From contig NZ_FNFQ01000002.1 of assembly GCF_900101175.1 (NCBI RefSeq), positions 124,001 to 188,000 of the forward strand: a DNA stretch of 64,000 nucleotides. Reading direction: 5' to 3'. Positions 7,767 to 15,633 of this stretch are shown one piece after another. Within the stretch, counting starts at the first letter, position 1. Each line of letters opens with the position of its first letter. The stretch is from Stenotrophomonas pavanii (lineage in GTDB: Bacteria; Pseudomonadota; Gammaproteobacteria; Xanthomonadales; Xanthomonadaceae). The notes beneath the pieces are model-generated. The model saw nothing but the letters and a program-made list of their open reading frames with translations, was not told the origin of the DNA and searched no databases. A program made the translations under genes and the position numbers.

Positions 7767-8405
7767 ATGTGGAAACGCAATGGTCTGTCGCTGGTACTGC
7801 TTGCGCTCACTGCAGTGTTCATCATCGGGCAGGCGATAGCGGGGCACCACGTGCACAACCAGGAGCTGGTCGAGCACGGCCGCGCACCGCTTGATCTCTG
7901 GCACTACCTGGCCACGGGTCATTTCGTCAGCGCCACGTTCGAGAACTGGGAAAGCGAATTCCTGCAGATGGGGATGTACGTGCTGCTCACGGTCAGCCTG
8001 CGCCAGCGTGGCTCGGCCGAGTCGCGGCCGTTCGATCCGGCGCAGGAACACAGCCGCGTCGAGCCAGGTCCCACGCCATGGCCGGCCAGGCGCGGTGGCG
8101 TGTGGAAGGTTCTCTACGGCCACTCGCTGGCCATTGCGTTCGGGCTGCTGTTCCTGCTCAGCTTTACGCTGCATGCACTGGGGAGCTGGCGCGCCGAACA
8201 AGCCGAACAGCAGTTGCAGGGCCTGCCCGGCCCCGGTTTCCTCGAACACCTGGCCAGCAGCACGTTCTGGTTCGAATCCATGCAGAACTGGCAGAGTGAG
8301 TTCCTGGCCGTGTTGTCCCTGGTGGTGCTGACGATCTTCCTGCGCCAGAAGGATTCACCGCAGTCCAAGGCGGTCGAGGCGCCGCATGCGCAGACCGGAG
8401 ATTGA
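7767..8405 (+). CDS. DUF6766 family membrane protein
   Basis: A 212-residue protein with an N-terminal membrane helix (GLSLVLLALTAVFIIGQAIAG) and three more hydrophobic helices. It contains an internal repeat: FENWESEFLQMGMYVLLTVSLRQRGS in the first half and MQNWQSEFLAVLSLVVLTIFLRQKDS in the second, each after a GHxLA-type histidine segment. This repeat is characteristic of the DUF6766 family. ATG 7767 has a GAGG ribosome site. The cysteine hydrolase gene starts four bases downstream, so the two are probably co-transcribed. Role unknown. Confidence 0.8.
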   Translation: MWKRNGLSLVLLALTAVFIIGQAIAGHHVHNQELVEHGRAPLDLWHYLATGHFVSATFENWESEFLQMGMYVLLTVSLRQRGSAESRPFDPAQEHSRVEPGPTPWPARRGGVWKVLYGHSLAIAFGLLFLLSFTLHALGSWRAEQAEQQLQGLPGPGFLEHLASSTFWFESMQNWQSEFLAVLSLVVLTIFLRQKDSPQSKAVEAPHAQTGD

Positions 8406-8408
8406 GCC

Positions 8409-8960
8409 ATGCAGACGCACCCAGCGACCGCGTTGCTGATCATCGACATGTTCAGTCGTTTTGATTTTCCCGGAGCAGCGCAGCTGGTCCCCAGCGCGGA
8501 GGCGGCGGCCAGGCAGATCCGGCGCCTGCGCGATCGCTTCGACGCACGGCAGTGGCCGGTGATCTATGCCAACGACAACTTTTCGGAGTGGAAGCAGGAT
8601 TTCCGCCAGCAGGTGGCGCAGTGCGTGCAGGATGGCGGCCCGGCCGCCCGGATTGCCACGATGCTGTCTCCCACTGCCGACCACTATTTCGTGCTCAAGC
8701 CCAAGCACTCTGCCTTCCTGGCCAGCCCCTTGCCGATCCTGCTGGCCAAACTGAGCGTGCGCCGCCTCTGGCTCAGCGGGATGACGGCGGACTCCTGTGT
8801 CCTGGCCACCGCCTTGGATGCCAACGCCAGGGAATTCGAGGTGCGGGTGGCGCCAGAGGCCGTTGCCGGGCTGCCTGCCGCGAAACGGCGTGCCATGGCC
8901 CTGCTCGCCAATTCCGGTGCGGCGCAGGTGGAGCGCTTCAGGATGCCTGCGCGCGGCTGA
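8409..8960 (+). CDS. Isochorismatase-family cysteine hydrolase
   Basis: A 183-residue alpha/beta hydrolase of the isochorismatase superfamily. The catalytic triad is visible: Asp in LLIIDMFSRF (residue 14), Lys in VLKPKHSAF (near 98) and Cys in MTADSCVLATA (near 128, preceded by the non-prolyl segment LWLSGM). Members hydrolyse amides such as nicotinamide, N-carbamoyl compounds or vinyl ethers; the sequence alone does not say which. It sits immediately after the DUF6766 membrane protein gene. Confidence 0.88.
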   Translation: MQTHPATALLIIDMFSRFDFPGAAQLVPSAEAAARQIRRLRDRFDARQWPVIYANDNFSEWKQDFRQQVAQCVQDGGPAARIATMLSPTADHYFVLKPKHSAFLASPLPILLAKLSVRRLWLSGMTADSCVLATALDANAREFEVRVAPEAVAGLPAAKRRAMALLANSGAAQVERFRMPARG

Positions 8961-8999
8961 CAGCTGCGCCGGGCACGGCCGGCCGGACGCTGCACCGGC

Positions 9000-9425
9000 T
9001 CACTTCCCTGCCGGGCCGCACGGGAAGGCCTGCTCCAGCGCTTCCACCACCAGCACCGACGCATCCTCATGCAGACGGCGCTGCGGCAGCTGCCGGAGGT
9101 GCGTGGCAACGCGATCCACCAGTTCGTGCGGCAGGATCTGGCCCTGTCCACACCAGTGCCCACGACTGGCATCGGCGACACCCTGAATATACGCGCTGGC
9201 GCGGGCGCTGGACTGGGAGCGGCACTGCTCGCCGGCGCAGAATCCGTCCGCCGCGTTTCCCTGCAACAGCGACACCAGCTCGCTTCCAGTGACGAACCAC
9301 GTACGTGCCTGCGGAGCCGCGGCCGCCGATGCGCTGCCTGCCCACAGGCAGGCAAGACCCAGTGCCCACATCGGGAAGAGGCGACGCGGCGGCGCGGTGG
9401 AGCGCCCGCTGTTGGCAGGATTCAT
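9000..9425 (-). CDS. Rap1a/Tai-family secreted protein
   Basis: A 141-residue protein with a Sec-type N terminus (LFPMWALGLACLWAGSASAAAA) and a mature domain with the Rap1a pattern: FVTGSELVSLLQG, AYIQGVADASRGHWC, LVDRVATHLRQLP, VLVVEALEQAFPCG, including the paired cysteines. In Serratia, Rap1a proteins are periplasmic immunity factors against type VI amidase effectors. Here no effector or T6SS gene is near, so it is either an orphan immunity gene or one of the housekeeping-like members common in this family. ATG 9425 is preferred over ATG 9452 because it gives a cleaner signal peptide. Confidence 0.75.
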   Translation of the reverse strand: MNPANSGRSTAPPRRLFPMWALGLACLWAGSASAAAAPQARTWFVTGSELVSLLQGNAADGFCAGEQCRSQSSARASAYIQGVADASRGHWCGQGQILPHELVDRVATHLRQLPQRRLHEDASVLVVEALEQAFPCGPAGK

Positions 9426-9506
9426 GGTGGCCGGTCTGCTGCTGGAGGTCACAGAAGTATGTACCAGACCCTGCAGGACCCCGCCATATCCGTCCGTGCG
9501 CCCGGC

Positions 9507-10352
9507 TCAAGCGCCGTCGACCGACCACGCCAGTTCGAACGTCAACGCCAGCCGCTGCCCCGGCTCCAGCCGATGCGGCGCCAGGGTGAAGCCATCCGGC
9601 GGGCCACTCTGCGGCTCGACACAGGTTGCGTGTGACGCGCCGTCGTAGACCACCCAATGGTCGTGGTCCGACCGCAGTCGCAGTCGTTGGCCACCACGCA
9701 GCAGGGTGATGTCACTGTCGGCGATGAAACAATCGTCCCAGGGACCGGGAACAGGATCGACTGCGGGCAGCGTGGCGATGCCCTCCCCGTCCCGCGGGTA
9801 CATCGCGCGGGGCGAGAACAGCAGCCGCTCTGGCTTGAGAAACCAGGGGTGCCAGCCCAGCACCGCCGGCATCGCGCGCTCGCCTGCCTGGACCGAAAGA
9901 CGCAGCTGCAGGCGGTGAGGCTGCAGAGCGACCTCCTGCGTTGCAACGCCGCCAAAGGGCCAGTACCTGTCGCACGGCAGCGCCAGCGACAGCGTGGCCG
10001 TGGCCGCCTCCATGCGCTCGACCTGCCAGGGCCGCGTGAAGCCCACGCCATGGATGGCATGCCCGCCGAAATTGAGCGGCAGCGCATGCGGCGCGCCATC
10101 GAAGCGGAACTGTCCCCGGCGGATGCGCCCGGCCCACGGCACCATCGGGTAGCAGCCCCACGCGATGGCGGCCGGACCCGCCTGCTGCGCATCCACCAGC
10201 CACTCCATGCCGCGGTAGCGCAGGTGCGCCACGCGCCCGCCTGCCCCTGTCGCCAGCGCGACCTCCAGGTCGCCACACCTCAGCCAGTGCAGCTCACCCG
10301 CCGGCAGCGCGGCGAGCGCATCGTCCACCGCCGGCACGCGCTCACGCACCAT
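9507..10352 (-). CDS. Aldose 1-epimerase (galactose mutarotase-like)
   Basis: A 281-residue beta-sandwich epimerase. The conserved His in FGGHAIHGVGF (near residue 98), the second His in LGWHPWFL (near 165) and the C-terminal CVEPQSGPPDGF Glu region match GalM-type mutarotases. It would interconvert anomers of xylose, arabinose or oligomer ends released by the adjacent hydrolases. ATG 10352 overlaps the end of the upstream GH43 gene by 11 bases. It is the last gene of operon A and has no signal peptide, so it acts in the cytoplasm. Confidence 0.88.
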   Translation of the reverse strand: MVRERVPAVDDALAALPAGELHWLRCGDLEVALATGAGGRVAHLRYRGMEWLVDAQQAGPAAIAWGCYPMVPWAGRIRRGQFRFDGAPHALPLNFGGHAIHGVGFTRPWQVERMEAATATLSLALPCDRYWPFGGVATQEVALQPHRLQLRLSVQAGERAMPAVLGWHPWFLKPERLLFSPRAMYPRDGEGIATLPAVDPVPGPWDDCFIADSDITLLRGGQRLRLRSDHDHWVVYDGASHATCVEPQSGPPDGFTLAPHRLEPGQRLALTFELAWSVDGA

Positions 10353-11388
10353 AGGGATCGATCGTGCGGATGCTGCCGTCCGGCTCCATGTGCAGCGGCG
10401 TGCACTTGGCCGAGCGCAGGTGGGTGACGCCGCCCGACAGCAGTGCATCGTGATAGAACAGGTACCACTGCCCTTCGAACTGGCAGATGGAGTGGTGCGT
10501 GGTCCAGCCCACGACCGGCGTGAGGATCACGCCGCCATAGGTGAACGGCCCGTAGGGGCTGTCGCCCACCGCATAGCACAGCAGGTGCGTGTTGCCGGTG
10601 GAATACGAGAGGTAGTACCGGCCCTGGTACTTGTGCAGCCAGGGCCCCTCGAAGAAGCGTCGCGCGTGATCATCCGCGCGCAGTGGCTGGCCATGCTCAT
10701 CCAGGATCTGTACCTCGCGCGTGGCTTCGGCCAGCTCGGTCATGCCCGCGTCCAGCCGGCCCACGCGCGGGCCCAGGGCCGGTGCGCTGCCCTCGGGCTC
10801 CTGGTGGGCGTCGTCGTACTGGTTGTCACGATACTTCTGCAACTGCCCGCCCCAGATGCCGCCGAAGTAGAGATAGTGGCTGCCGTCGTCGTCCTCGAAC
10901 ACGGCCGGGTCGATCGAGTAGGCTCCCTTCATCGGTTCCGCGAGGGGAACGAACGGTCCCTCGGGACGCTCACCGATGGCCACGCCGATGCGGAAGCGAC
11001 CGCTGGCATCCTTGGCCGGGAAGTAGAGGTAGTAGCGGCCGTCGCGACAGGCTGCATCAGGCGCCCACATCTGCTTGCGGGCCCAGGCCACGTCGCGTAC
11101 GTGCAGCACGCAGCCGCAATCGACGGCGGCGCTGTCGGGCGTATTCATCCGCAGCACATGGTAATCCTGCATGCCGAAATGGCCGCCCTCATCGTCGAAC
11201 GGCTGCCCGCCGTCGATGTCATGCGACGGATAGATGTACACGCGCCCCTCGAATACATGTGCCGAGGGATCGGCGGTGTAGATGTGGGTCACCAGCGGTT
11301 GCGAAATGGCATGCGTGGCGAGCTGCGCCAGACGGGCTTCACGGGCCCGGCCGTCTTCACCGGCAGAGAGGTCGATCATGGTCGTCAT
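10342..11388 (-). CDS. GH43 glycosidase, cytoplasmic (alpha-L-arabinofuranosidase / beta-xylosidase)
   Basis: A 348-residue five-bladed propeller enzyme. The three catalytic carboxylates are recognisable: the base Asp in YTADPSAHVFEG (near residue 36), the pKa-modulating Asp in YSIDPAVFEDDDG (near 154) and the acid Glu in FFEGPWLHKYQG (near 240). There is no signal peptide, unlike the other GH43 in this operon, so it should act on oligomers imported by the GPH transporter encoded seven bases upstream. ATG 11388 and ATG 11379 are both possible starts. Arabinofuranosidase activity is the more likely, but GH43 specificity cannot be read reliably. Confidence 0.88.
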   Translation of the reverse strand: MTTMIDLSAGEDGRAREARLAQLATHAISQPLVTHIYTADPSAHVFEGRVYIYPSHDIDGGQPFDDEGGHFGMQDYHVLRMNTPDSAAVDCGCVLHVRDVAWARKQMWAPDAACRDGRYYLYFPAKDASGRFRIGVAIGERPEGPFVPLAEPMKGAYSIDPAVFEDDDGSHYLYFGGIWGGQLQKYRDNQYDDAHQEPEGSAPALGPRVGRLDAGMTELAEATREVQILDEHGQPLRADDHARRFFEGPWLHKYQGRYYLSYSTGNTHLLCYAVGDSPYGPFTYGGVILTPVVGWTTHHSICQFEGQWYLFYHDALLSGGVTHLRSAKCTPLHMEPDGSIRTIDPYGA

Positions 11389-11395
11389 CTTGGAG

Positions 11396-12880
11396 TTAAG
11401 CGGAAGCGTCGGCGGAGCGGCGACGCAGCAGGAGATCCTGTTCGATGCGGGTTTCGGCACGCTTGTCGATCTCGTAGGCGAACAGCAGCGCCACCGCGAG
11501 CAGGAAAGGAATGGCGCAGTACACGCTGACGGTCAGCCGTATGCCTTCCACCACCGCCTCGGGCTGCTGTGCCAGGCCCGCCTGATAGCCGTAGTGGGCA
11601 AGAATGGCGGCCACCAGTGCACCGCCCACGCTGAGGCCGATCTTCAGGCCGCACAGCATCGCCGAGAAGATGATCGCAGTGGCGCGGCGGTGGTTCTTCC
11701 ACTCGGAGTAATCCGCTACGTCCGCGATCATCGCCCACAGCAGCGGGATGGTGATGCCGTAGCAGAAGCCATGCAGCATGAAGGCGCCGAAGGCCACGGC
11801 GACCGCGGTGGGCGGGAAGAAGTAGAAGGCGAGCAGGAACAACGTCGAGACGAACAGCGCGCCGCCAAAGACATCGCGCTTTCCGAAGCGGTCGGCGAGC
11901 CGTCGCGACAGGCCGATACCCAGGATCATGCAGAGGATGCCGCAGGCGTTGAACAGGCTGAAAGCCGAGGTGGCGGCATCCGTGGGCCAGGTGAATGCCG
12001 CAAAGCCGGCACGGGCCAGGCCGGCGTTCAAGCCGCCGATCAGTCCATTGAATCCCGAATCCTGCAGGAATGCGGCCAGTGCCGCTTCACTCATGTAGTA
12101 CTGGAAGTAATAGATGTAGCTGCCGCCTTTCAGCGCCAGGTTGATGAACACCAGCACGGTCAGCGCGAGCATCACCTGCCACGGCCGGTTGTGCAGCAGG
12201 TCGGACAGATCCTGCAGTACGCCGCCACTCTGCTCGCGGGTCGGCACGATGCGTTCACGGGTGGTGGCGAAGGTGATCAGGAAGAACAGCGTGCCGATGA
12301 AGGCGAACGCGGTCATCACCTGTTCGAAGCCGCGCACCCGGTCGCCGTCCCCCAGGATCAGCACCAGTGGCATCAACAGCACCTGGATGATGAACTGCGC
12401 GATCATCACGGCCACGAACCGGTAGGCCGAGAGGCTGTTGCGCTGGGCCATGCTGCCGGTCAGTACACCGCTCAACGCGGAGTACGGCAGGTTGTTCGCA
12501 GCGTAGACGCAGACCAGCAGCGCGTAGGTGGTCAGCGCGTAGACCACCTTTCCACGTTCGCCCAGGTCCGGTGTACTGAACGCCAGCAGTGACAGCACGC
12601 CGAACGGAATGGCCGTCCACAGGATCCACGGGCGGAAGCGCCCCCAGCGCGTGGACGTGCGGTCGGCCGCGATGCCGATCAACGGGGTGAACACGAATGC
12701 GCCAAGCAGGCCGACCACGAAGATGATCGTTGCCGCCGTAGCAGCCGGCAGGCGATAGACGTCGGTGTAGAAGAACGCCAGATAGGTGATCAGGGTCTGG
12801 AAGATGAGGTTGGCCGCGAGATCGCCCAGGCTGTAGCCGAGCTTTTCGCGTACCGATAGCGCGTGTTCAGTGCTTGCCAT
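11396..12880 (-). CDS. GPH-family sugar:cation symporter (XynP/XylP-like)
   Basis: A 494-residue, 12-helix major facilitator of the glycoside-pentoside-hexuronide group. The N-terminal REKLGYSLGDLAANLIFQ, the loop PLIGIAADRTSTRWGRFRPWI and the C-terminal WAMIADVADYSEWKNHRRATAI are signatures of this group, which includes xyloside and melibiose carriers. It lies in operon A between secreted GH3 and cytoplasmic GH43 genes, so it probably moves xylo- or arabinoxylo-oligosaccharides from periplasm to cytoplasm. The gap to the GH3 gene is 56 bases and to the GH43 gene seven. Confidence 0.9.
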   Translation of the reverse strand: MASTEHALSVREKLGYSLGDLAANLIFQTLITYLAFFYTDVYRLPAATAATIIFVVGLLGAFVFTPLIGIAADRTSTRWGRFRPWILWTAIPFGVLSLLAFSTPDLGERGKVVYALTTYALLVCVYAANNLPYSALSGVLTGSMAQRNSLSAYRFVAVMIAQFIIQVLLMPLVLILGDGDRVRGFEQVMTAFAFIGTLFFLITFATTRERIVPTREQSGGVLQDLSDLLHNRPWQVMLALTVLVFINLALKGGSYIYYFQYYMSEAALAAFLQDSGFNGLIGGLNAGLARAGFAAFTWPTDAATSAFSLFNACGILCMILGIGLSRRLADRFGKRDVFGGALFVSTLFLLAFYFFPPTAVAVAFGAFMLHGFCYGITIPLLWAMIADVADYSEWKNHRRATAIIFSAMLCGLKIGLSVGGALVAAILAHYGYQAGLAQQPEAVVEGIRLTVSVYCAIPFLLAVALLFAYEIDKRAETRIEQDLLLRRRSADASA

Positions 12881-12936
12881 GCAGCGGACGTCCTGGAAAA
12901 GGGATCTGAACGGATGGGAGTGGCCGGCGGTGACGA

Positions 12937-15633
12937 TCAGTCATGCGTGGGCACCACCGTGAACCTGCCCTGCGCACGCACATCCGCACTGGACGCCCCG
13001 ACCCTGACCTCGTAGGCACCCTGCCGCACCACGTACGCGGCGCGGGCGTCGTCATAGTGGCGCAGCGCCTGCGGCGCCTCCAGGGTGAATGCCACCGTGC
13101 GGCGTTCGCCCGGAGCCAGGTGGACACGCTGGAAGCCGCGCAGCTCCTGCACGGCGTCGCCCGTGCTGCCGCGCTCGCGACGTACATACAGCTGCACCAC
13201 CTCGTCACCGGCGCGGCTGCCGGCGTTCGCCACGTCCACCTGCACGCGCAGGTGGCCGTCGGTGCGGATCGCATCCGCATCCAGGCGAAGGCCTCCGTAC
13301 TCGAACCGCGTGTACGACAGCCCGTGGCCAAACGGATACAGCGGGGTACCGCGGAAGTAGCGGTAGGTGCGGCCCTCCATGGCGTAGTCGTCGAACGCCG
13401 GCATCACTTCGCCTGCCTTGTAGAAGGTGACCGGCAAGCGACCCGCCGGATTGATGTCGCCGAACAGCGCCTGGCCGACGGCAGTGCCGCCGCGCTGGCC
13501 CGGGTACCAGCTCATCAGGATCGCCGGCAGGTGTGCCTGCGCCCAGTCCACGGCGATGGCCGAACCGCCGGTGAGCACCATCACCACCGGCTTACCGGTG
13601 CCGTGCAGGGCCTCCAGCAGGGTGCGCTGGGGCGCAGGCAGCCGCAGATCGGTGCGGTCACCGCCGGCAAAGCCGGGATAGTTGACGGTCATCTCCTCGC
13701 CTTCGACATCGCCGGTAAGGCCACCGACGAACACCACCACGTCGGCATCGCGTGCGGCATCGAGCGCTTCATCGAACGGCGCCTTGGCGCCGGGCATGCG
13801 CCAGCCCAGGCGCACGCCGGCATCGCGCTGGTCGTCGTAGTACTCCAGCTTCAGCTCATAGGCCCGCCCGGCCTGCAGGTCGACTTCAATGCCTTCCGCA
13901 TGCAGCCGGTCACTGTTTACCCAGTGATCGATCACGCGCTTGCCGTCCAGATACAGCCGGTAGCCATCGTCGCCGGCCACCTCCAGACGATAGCGGCCGG
14001 ACACCGGCGGCAGCAGCTGGCCGCTCCAGCGGATGCTGAAGCGGTCGTTCGGGATCCCCTGCCCCGGTGCCGCTTCGCCGCGCGCCAGCAGGTTGTCGGT
14101 CGGCGAGCCGCGGTCCCAACGGAAGCCGATCTGCGCGTCGGTACGCACCAGGGCCGGAGTGCCGGACAGGTCTGGCGTGCGGAAGTACTCGCCGCGCAGG
14201 CCACGCTCGGGCGAATCCGCCGATGGCCGCAGGAAGGTTGGCTCGATCAGCGGCGTGGCACCGGGATCGTCGCGCCCTTCCACCAGGTCCACGCCGCGGG
14301 CATAGCGCACCTCGATGCCCTTGGCCGCCTCGCGTATGCCCTGCAGGATCGTGATCGGCGCCGCCGGTGTGCCGAAGTAGTTGCCGAGCAGTGCCATGGT
14401 GTCGTCGGCGGTGGGTCCGACCACGGCAATGCGCTTGAGGTCGCGCGACAGCGGCAGGATGCCGTCGTTCTTCAGCAGCACCAGCGACGCCTGCGCGGCC
14501 TTGAGGGCCAGCGCATCATGGGCCGGGGCCTGGTTCACCGACGCCGGAATGCGCGCCCAGCGCACCCGCTCCGGCGGATCGAACATGCCCAGTCGCATCC
14601 GTGCGGTGAACAGGCGCGTCACCGCATCGTCGATCTCCGCTTCGCTGATCAGCCCCTGGCGCACTGCGGCAGGCAGCGTGGCGTACTCCTGGCCACATTC
14701 CAGCTCGGTGCCGTTCCTGACCGCCAGCGCCGCGGCGGCTTCGCGCGTGGCGACGATACGGTGGTGCTTCCAGATGTCGACGATGGCCCAGCAGTCCGAG
14801 ACCACGTAGCCCTTGAAGCCCCAGTCGCGCCGCAGCACATCACGCAGCAGGAAGCGGCTGGCGCTGGCGGACTCGCCGTACACGCGGTTGTAGGCGCCCA
14901 TGACCGCATCCACATCGCCTTCCTTGACCAGCGCTTCGAACGCCGGCAGGTAGGTGTCGTAGAGGTCACGACGGCTCGGGCGTGCGTCGAAGTGATGGCG
15001 GTCGGCTTCCGGGCCGCTGTGCACCGCCAGATGCTTGGCGGTGGCGTCCAGCTTGCGGTAGACCGGGTCGTCGCCCTGCAGGCCGCGCACGAAGGCCACG
15101 CCCATGCGGGCGGTGAGGTAGGGATCCTCGCCATAGGTTTCCTGTCCACGACCCCAGCGCGGGTCGCGGAAGATGTTGACGTTCGGCGACCAGAAGGTCA
15201 GCCCCTGGTAACGCCCGTGCGCGCCTTCGCGGAGGAACTGGTGGTGCTTCGCGCGGGCCTCGTCGCTGATGGTCGTGGCCACCTGCCCCATCAACGGCAC
15301 GTCGAAGGTCGCGGCCAGGCCGATTGCCTGCGGAAACACCGTGGCCTGCCCTGCCCGTGCCACGCCGTGCAATCCCTCGTTCCACCAGTCGTAGGCGGGT
15401 ATCCCCAGGCGTTCGATCGCCGGCGCAGCGTTCTGCATCTGCGCGGCCTTCTCTTCCAGCGTCATCTGCGCGACGAGTGCGGCGGCCCGTTGCTCGAAGC
15501 TGGCCGAAGGATCCAGCCAGGGCTGCGGCGATGCCGCCGACGCGACGGTCGCCATGCACGCCAGGACCGCCAGGACCGGCAGGCCGCGCAACCTGCTGCG
15601 ACGGGCGGCGATGGACAGTGACGGCAACTTCAT
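12937..15633 (-). CDS. GH3 beta-xylosidase/glucosidase with PA14 insert, secreted
   Basis: An 898-residue GH3 enzyme with a signal peptide (LRGLPVLAVLACMATVASA). The N-terminal TIM-like domain carries the KHLAVHSGPE segment and the nucleophile Asp in GYVVSDCWAI (near residue 290). A PA14 sugar-binding insert follows (about 475-620; GLRGEYFRTPDLSG to DDGYRLYLDGKRVIDHW), and the protein ends in an FnIII-like domain. This architecture is common among periplasmic beta-xylosidases of Xanthomonadaceae. It overlaps the preceding GH43 gene by ATGA. It probably removes xylose from non-reducing ends of oligoxylosides after debranching. Confidence 0.92.
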   Translation of the reverse strand: MKLPSLSIAARRSRLRGLPVLAVLACMATVASAASPQPWLDPSASFEQRAAALVAQMTLEEKAAQMQNAAPAIERLGIPAYDWWNEGLHGVARAGQATVFPQAIGLAATFDVPLMGQVATTISDEARAKHHQFLREGAHGRYQGLTFWSPNVNIFRDPRWGRGQETYGEDPYLTARMGVAFVRGLQGDDPVYRKLDATAKHLAVHSGPEADRHHFDARPSRRDLYDTYLPAFEALVKEGDVDAVMGAYNRVYGESASASRFLLRDVLRRDWGFKGYVVSDCWAIVDIWKHHRIVATREAAAALAVRNGTELECGQEYATLPAAVRQGLISEAEIDDAVTRLFTARMRLGMFDPPERVRWARIPASVNQAPAHDALALKAAQASLVLLKNDGILPLSRDLKRIAVVGPTADDTMALLGNYFGTPAAPITILQGIREAAKGIEVRYARGVDLVEGRDDPGATPLIEPTFLRPSADSPERGLRGEYFRTPDLSGTPALVRTDAQIGFRWDRGSPTDNLLARGEAAPGQGIPNDRFSIRWSGQLLPPVSGRYRLEVAGDDGYRLYLDGKRVIDHWVNSDRLHAEGIEVDLQAGRAYELKLEYYDDQRDAGVRLGWRMPGAKAPFDEALDAARDADVVVFVGGLTGDVEGEEMTVNYPGFAGGDRTDLRLPAPQRTLLEALHGTGKPVVMVLTGGSAIAVDWAQAHLPAILMSWYPGQRGGTAVGQALFGDINPAGRLPVTFYKAGEVMPAFDDYAMEGRTYRYFRGTPLYPFGHGLSYTRFEYGGLRLDADAIRTDGHLRVQVDVANAGSRAGDEVVQLYVRRERGSTGDAVQELRGFQRVHLAPGERRTVAFTLEAPQALRHYDDARAAYVVRQGAYEVRVGASSADVRAQGRFTVVPTHD

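Noticed and set aside
12943-15621. 892-codon open frame antisense to the GH3 gene
   Set aside because: High-GC antisense shadow: Arg/Ala/Val/His-rich with no recognisable domain, while the opposite strand encodes a clear GH3 enzyme. Similar long shadows lie over the GH67, TonB receptor and other large genes.
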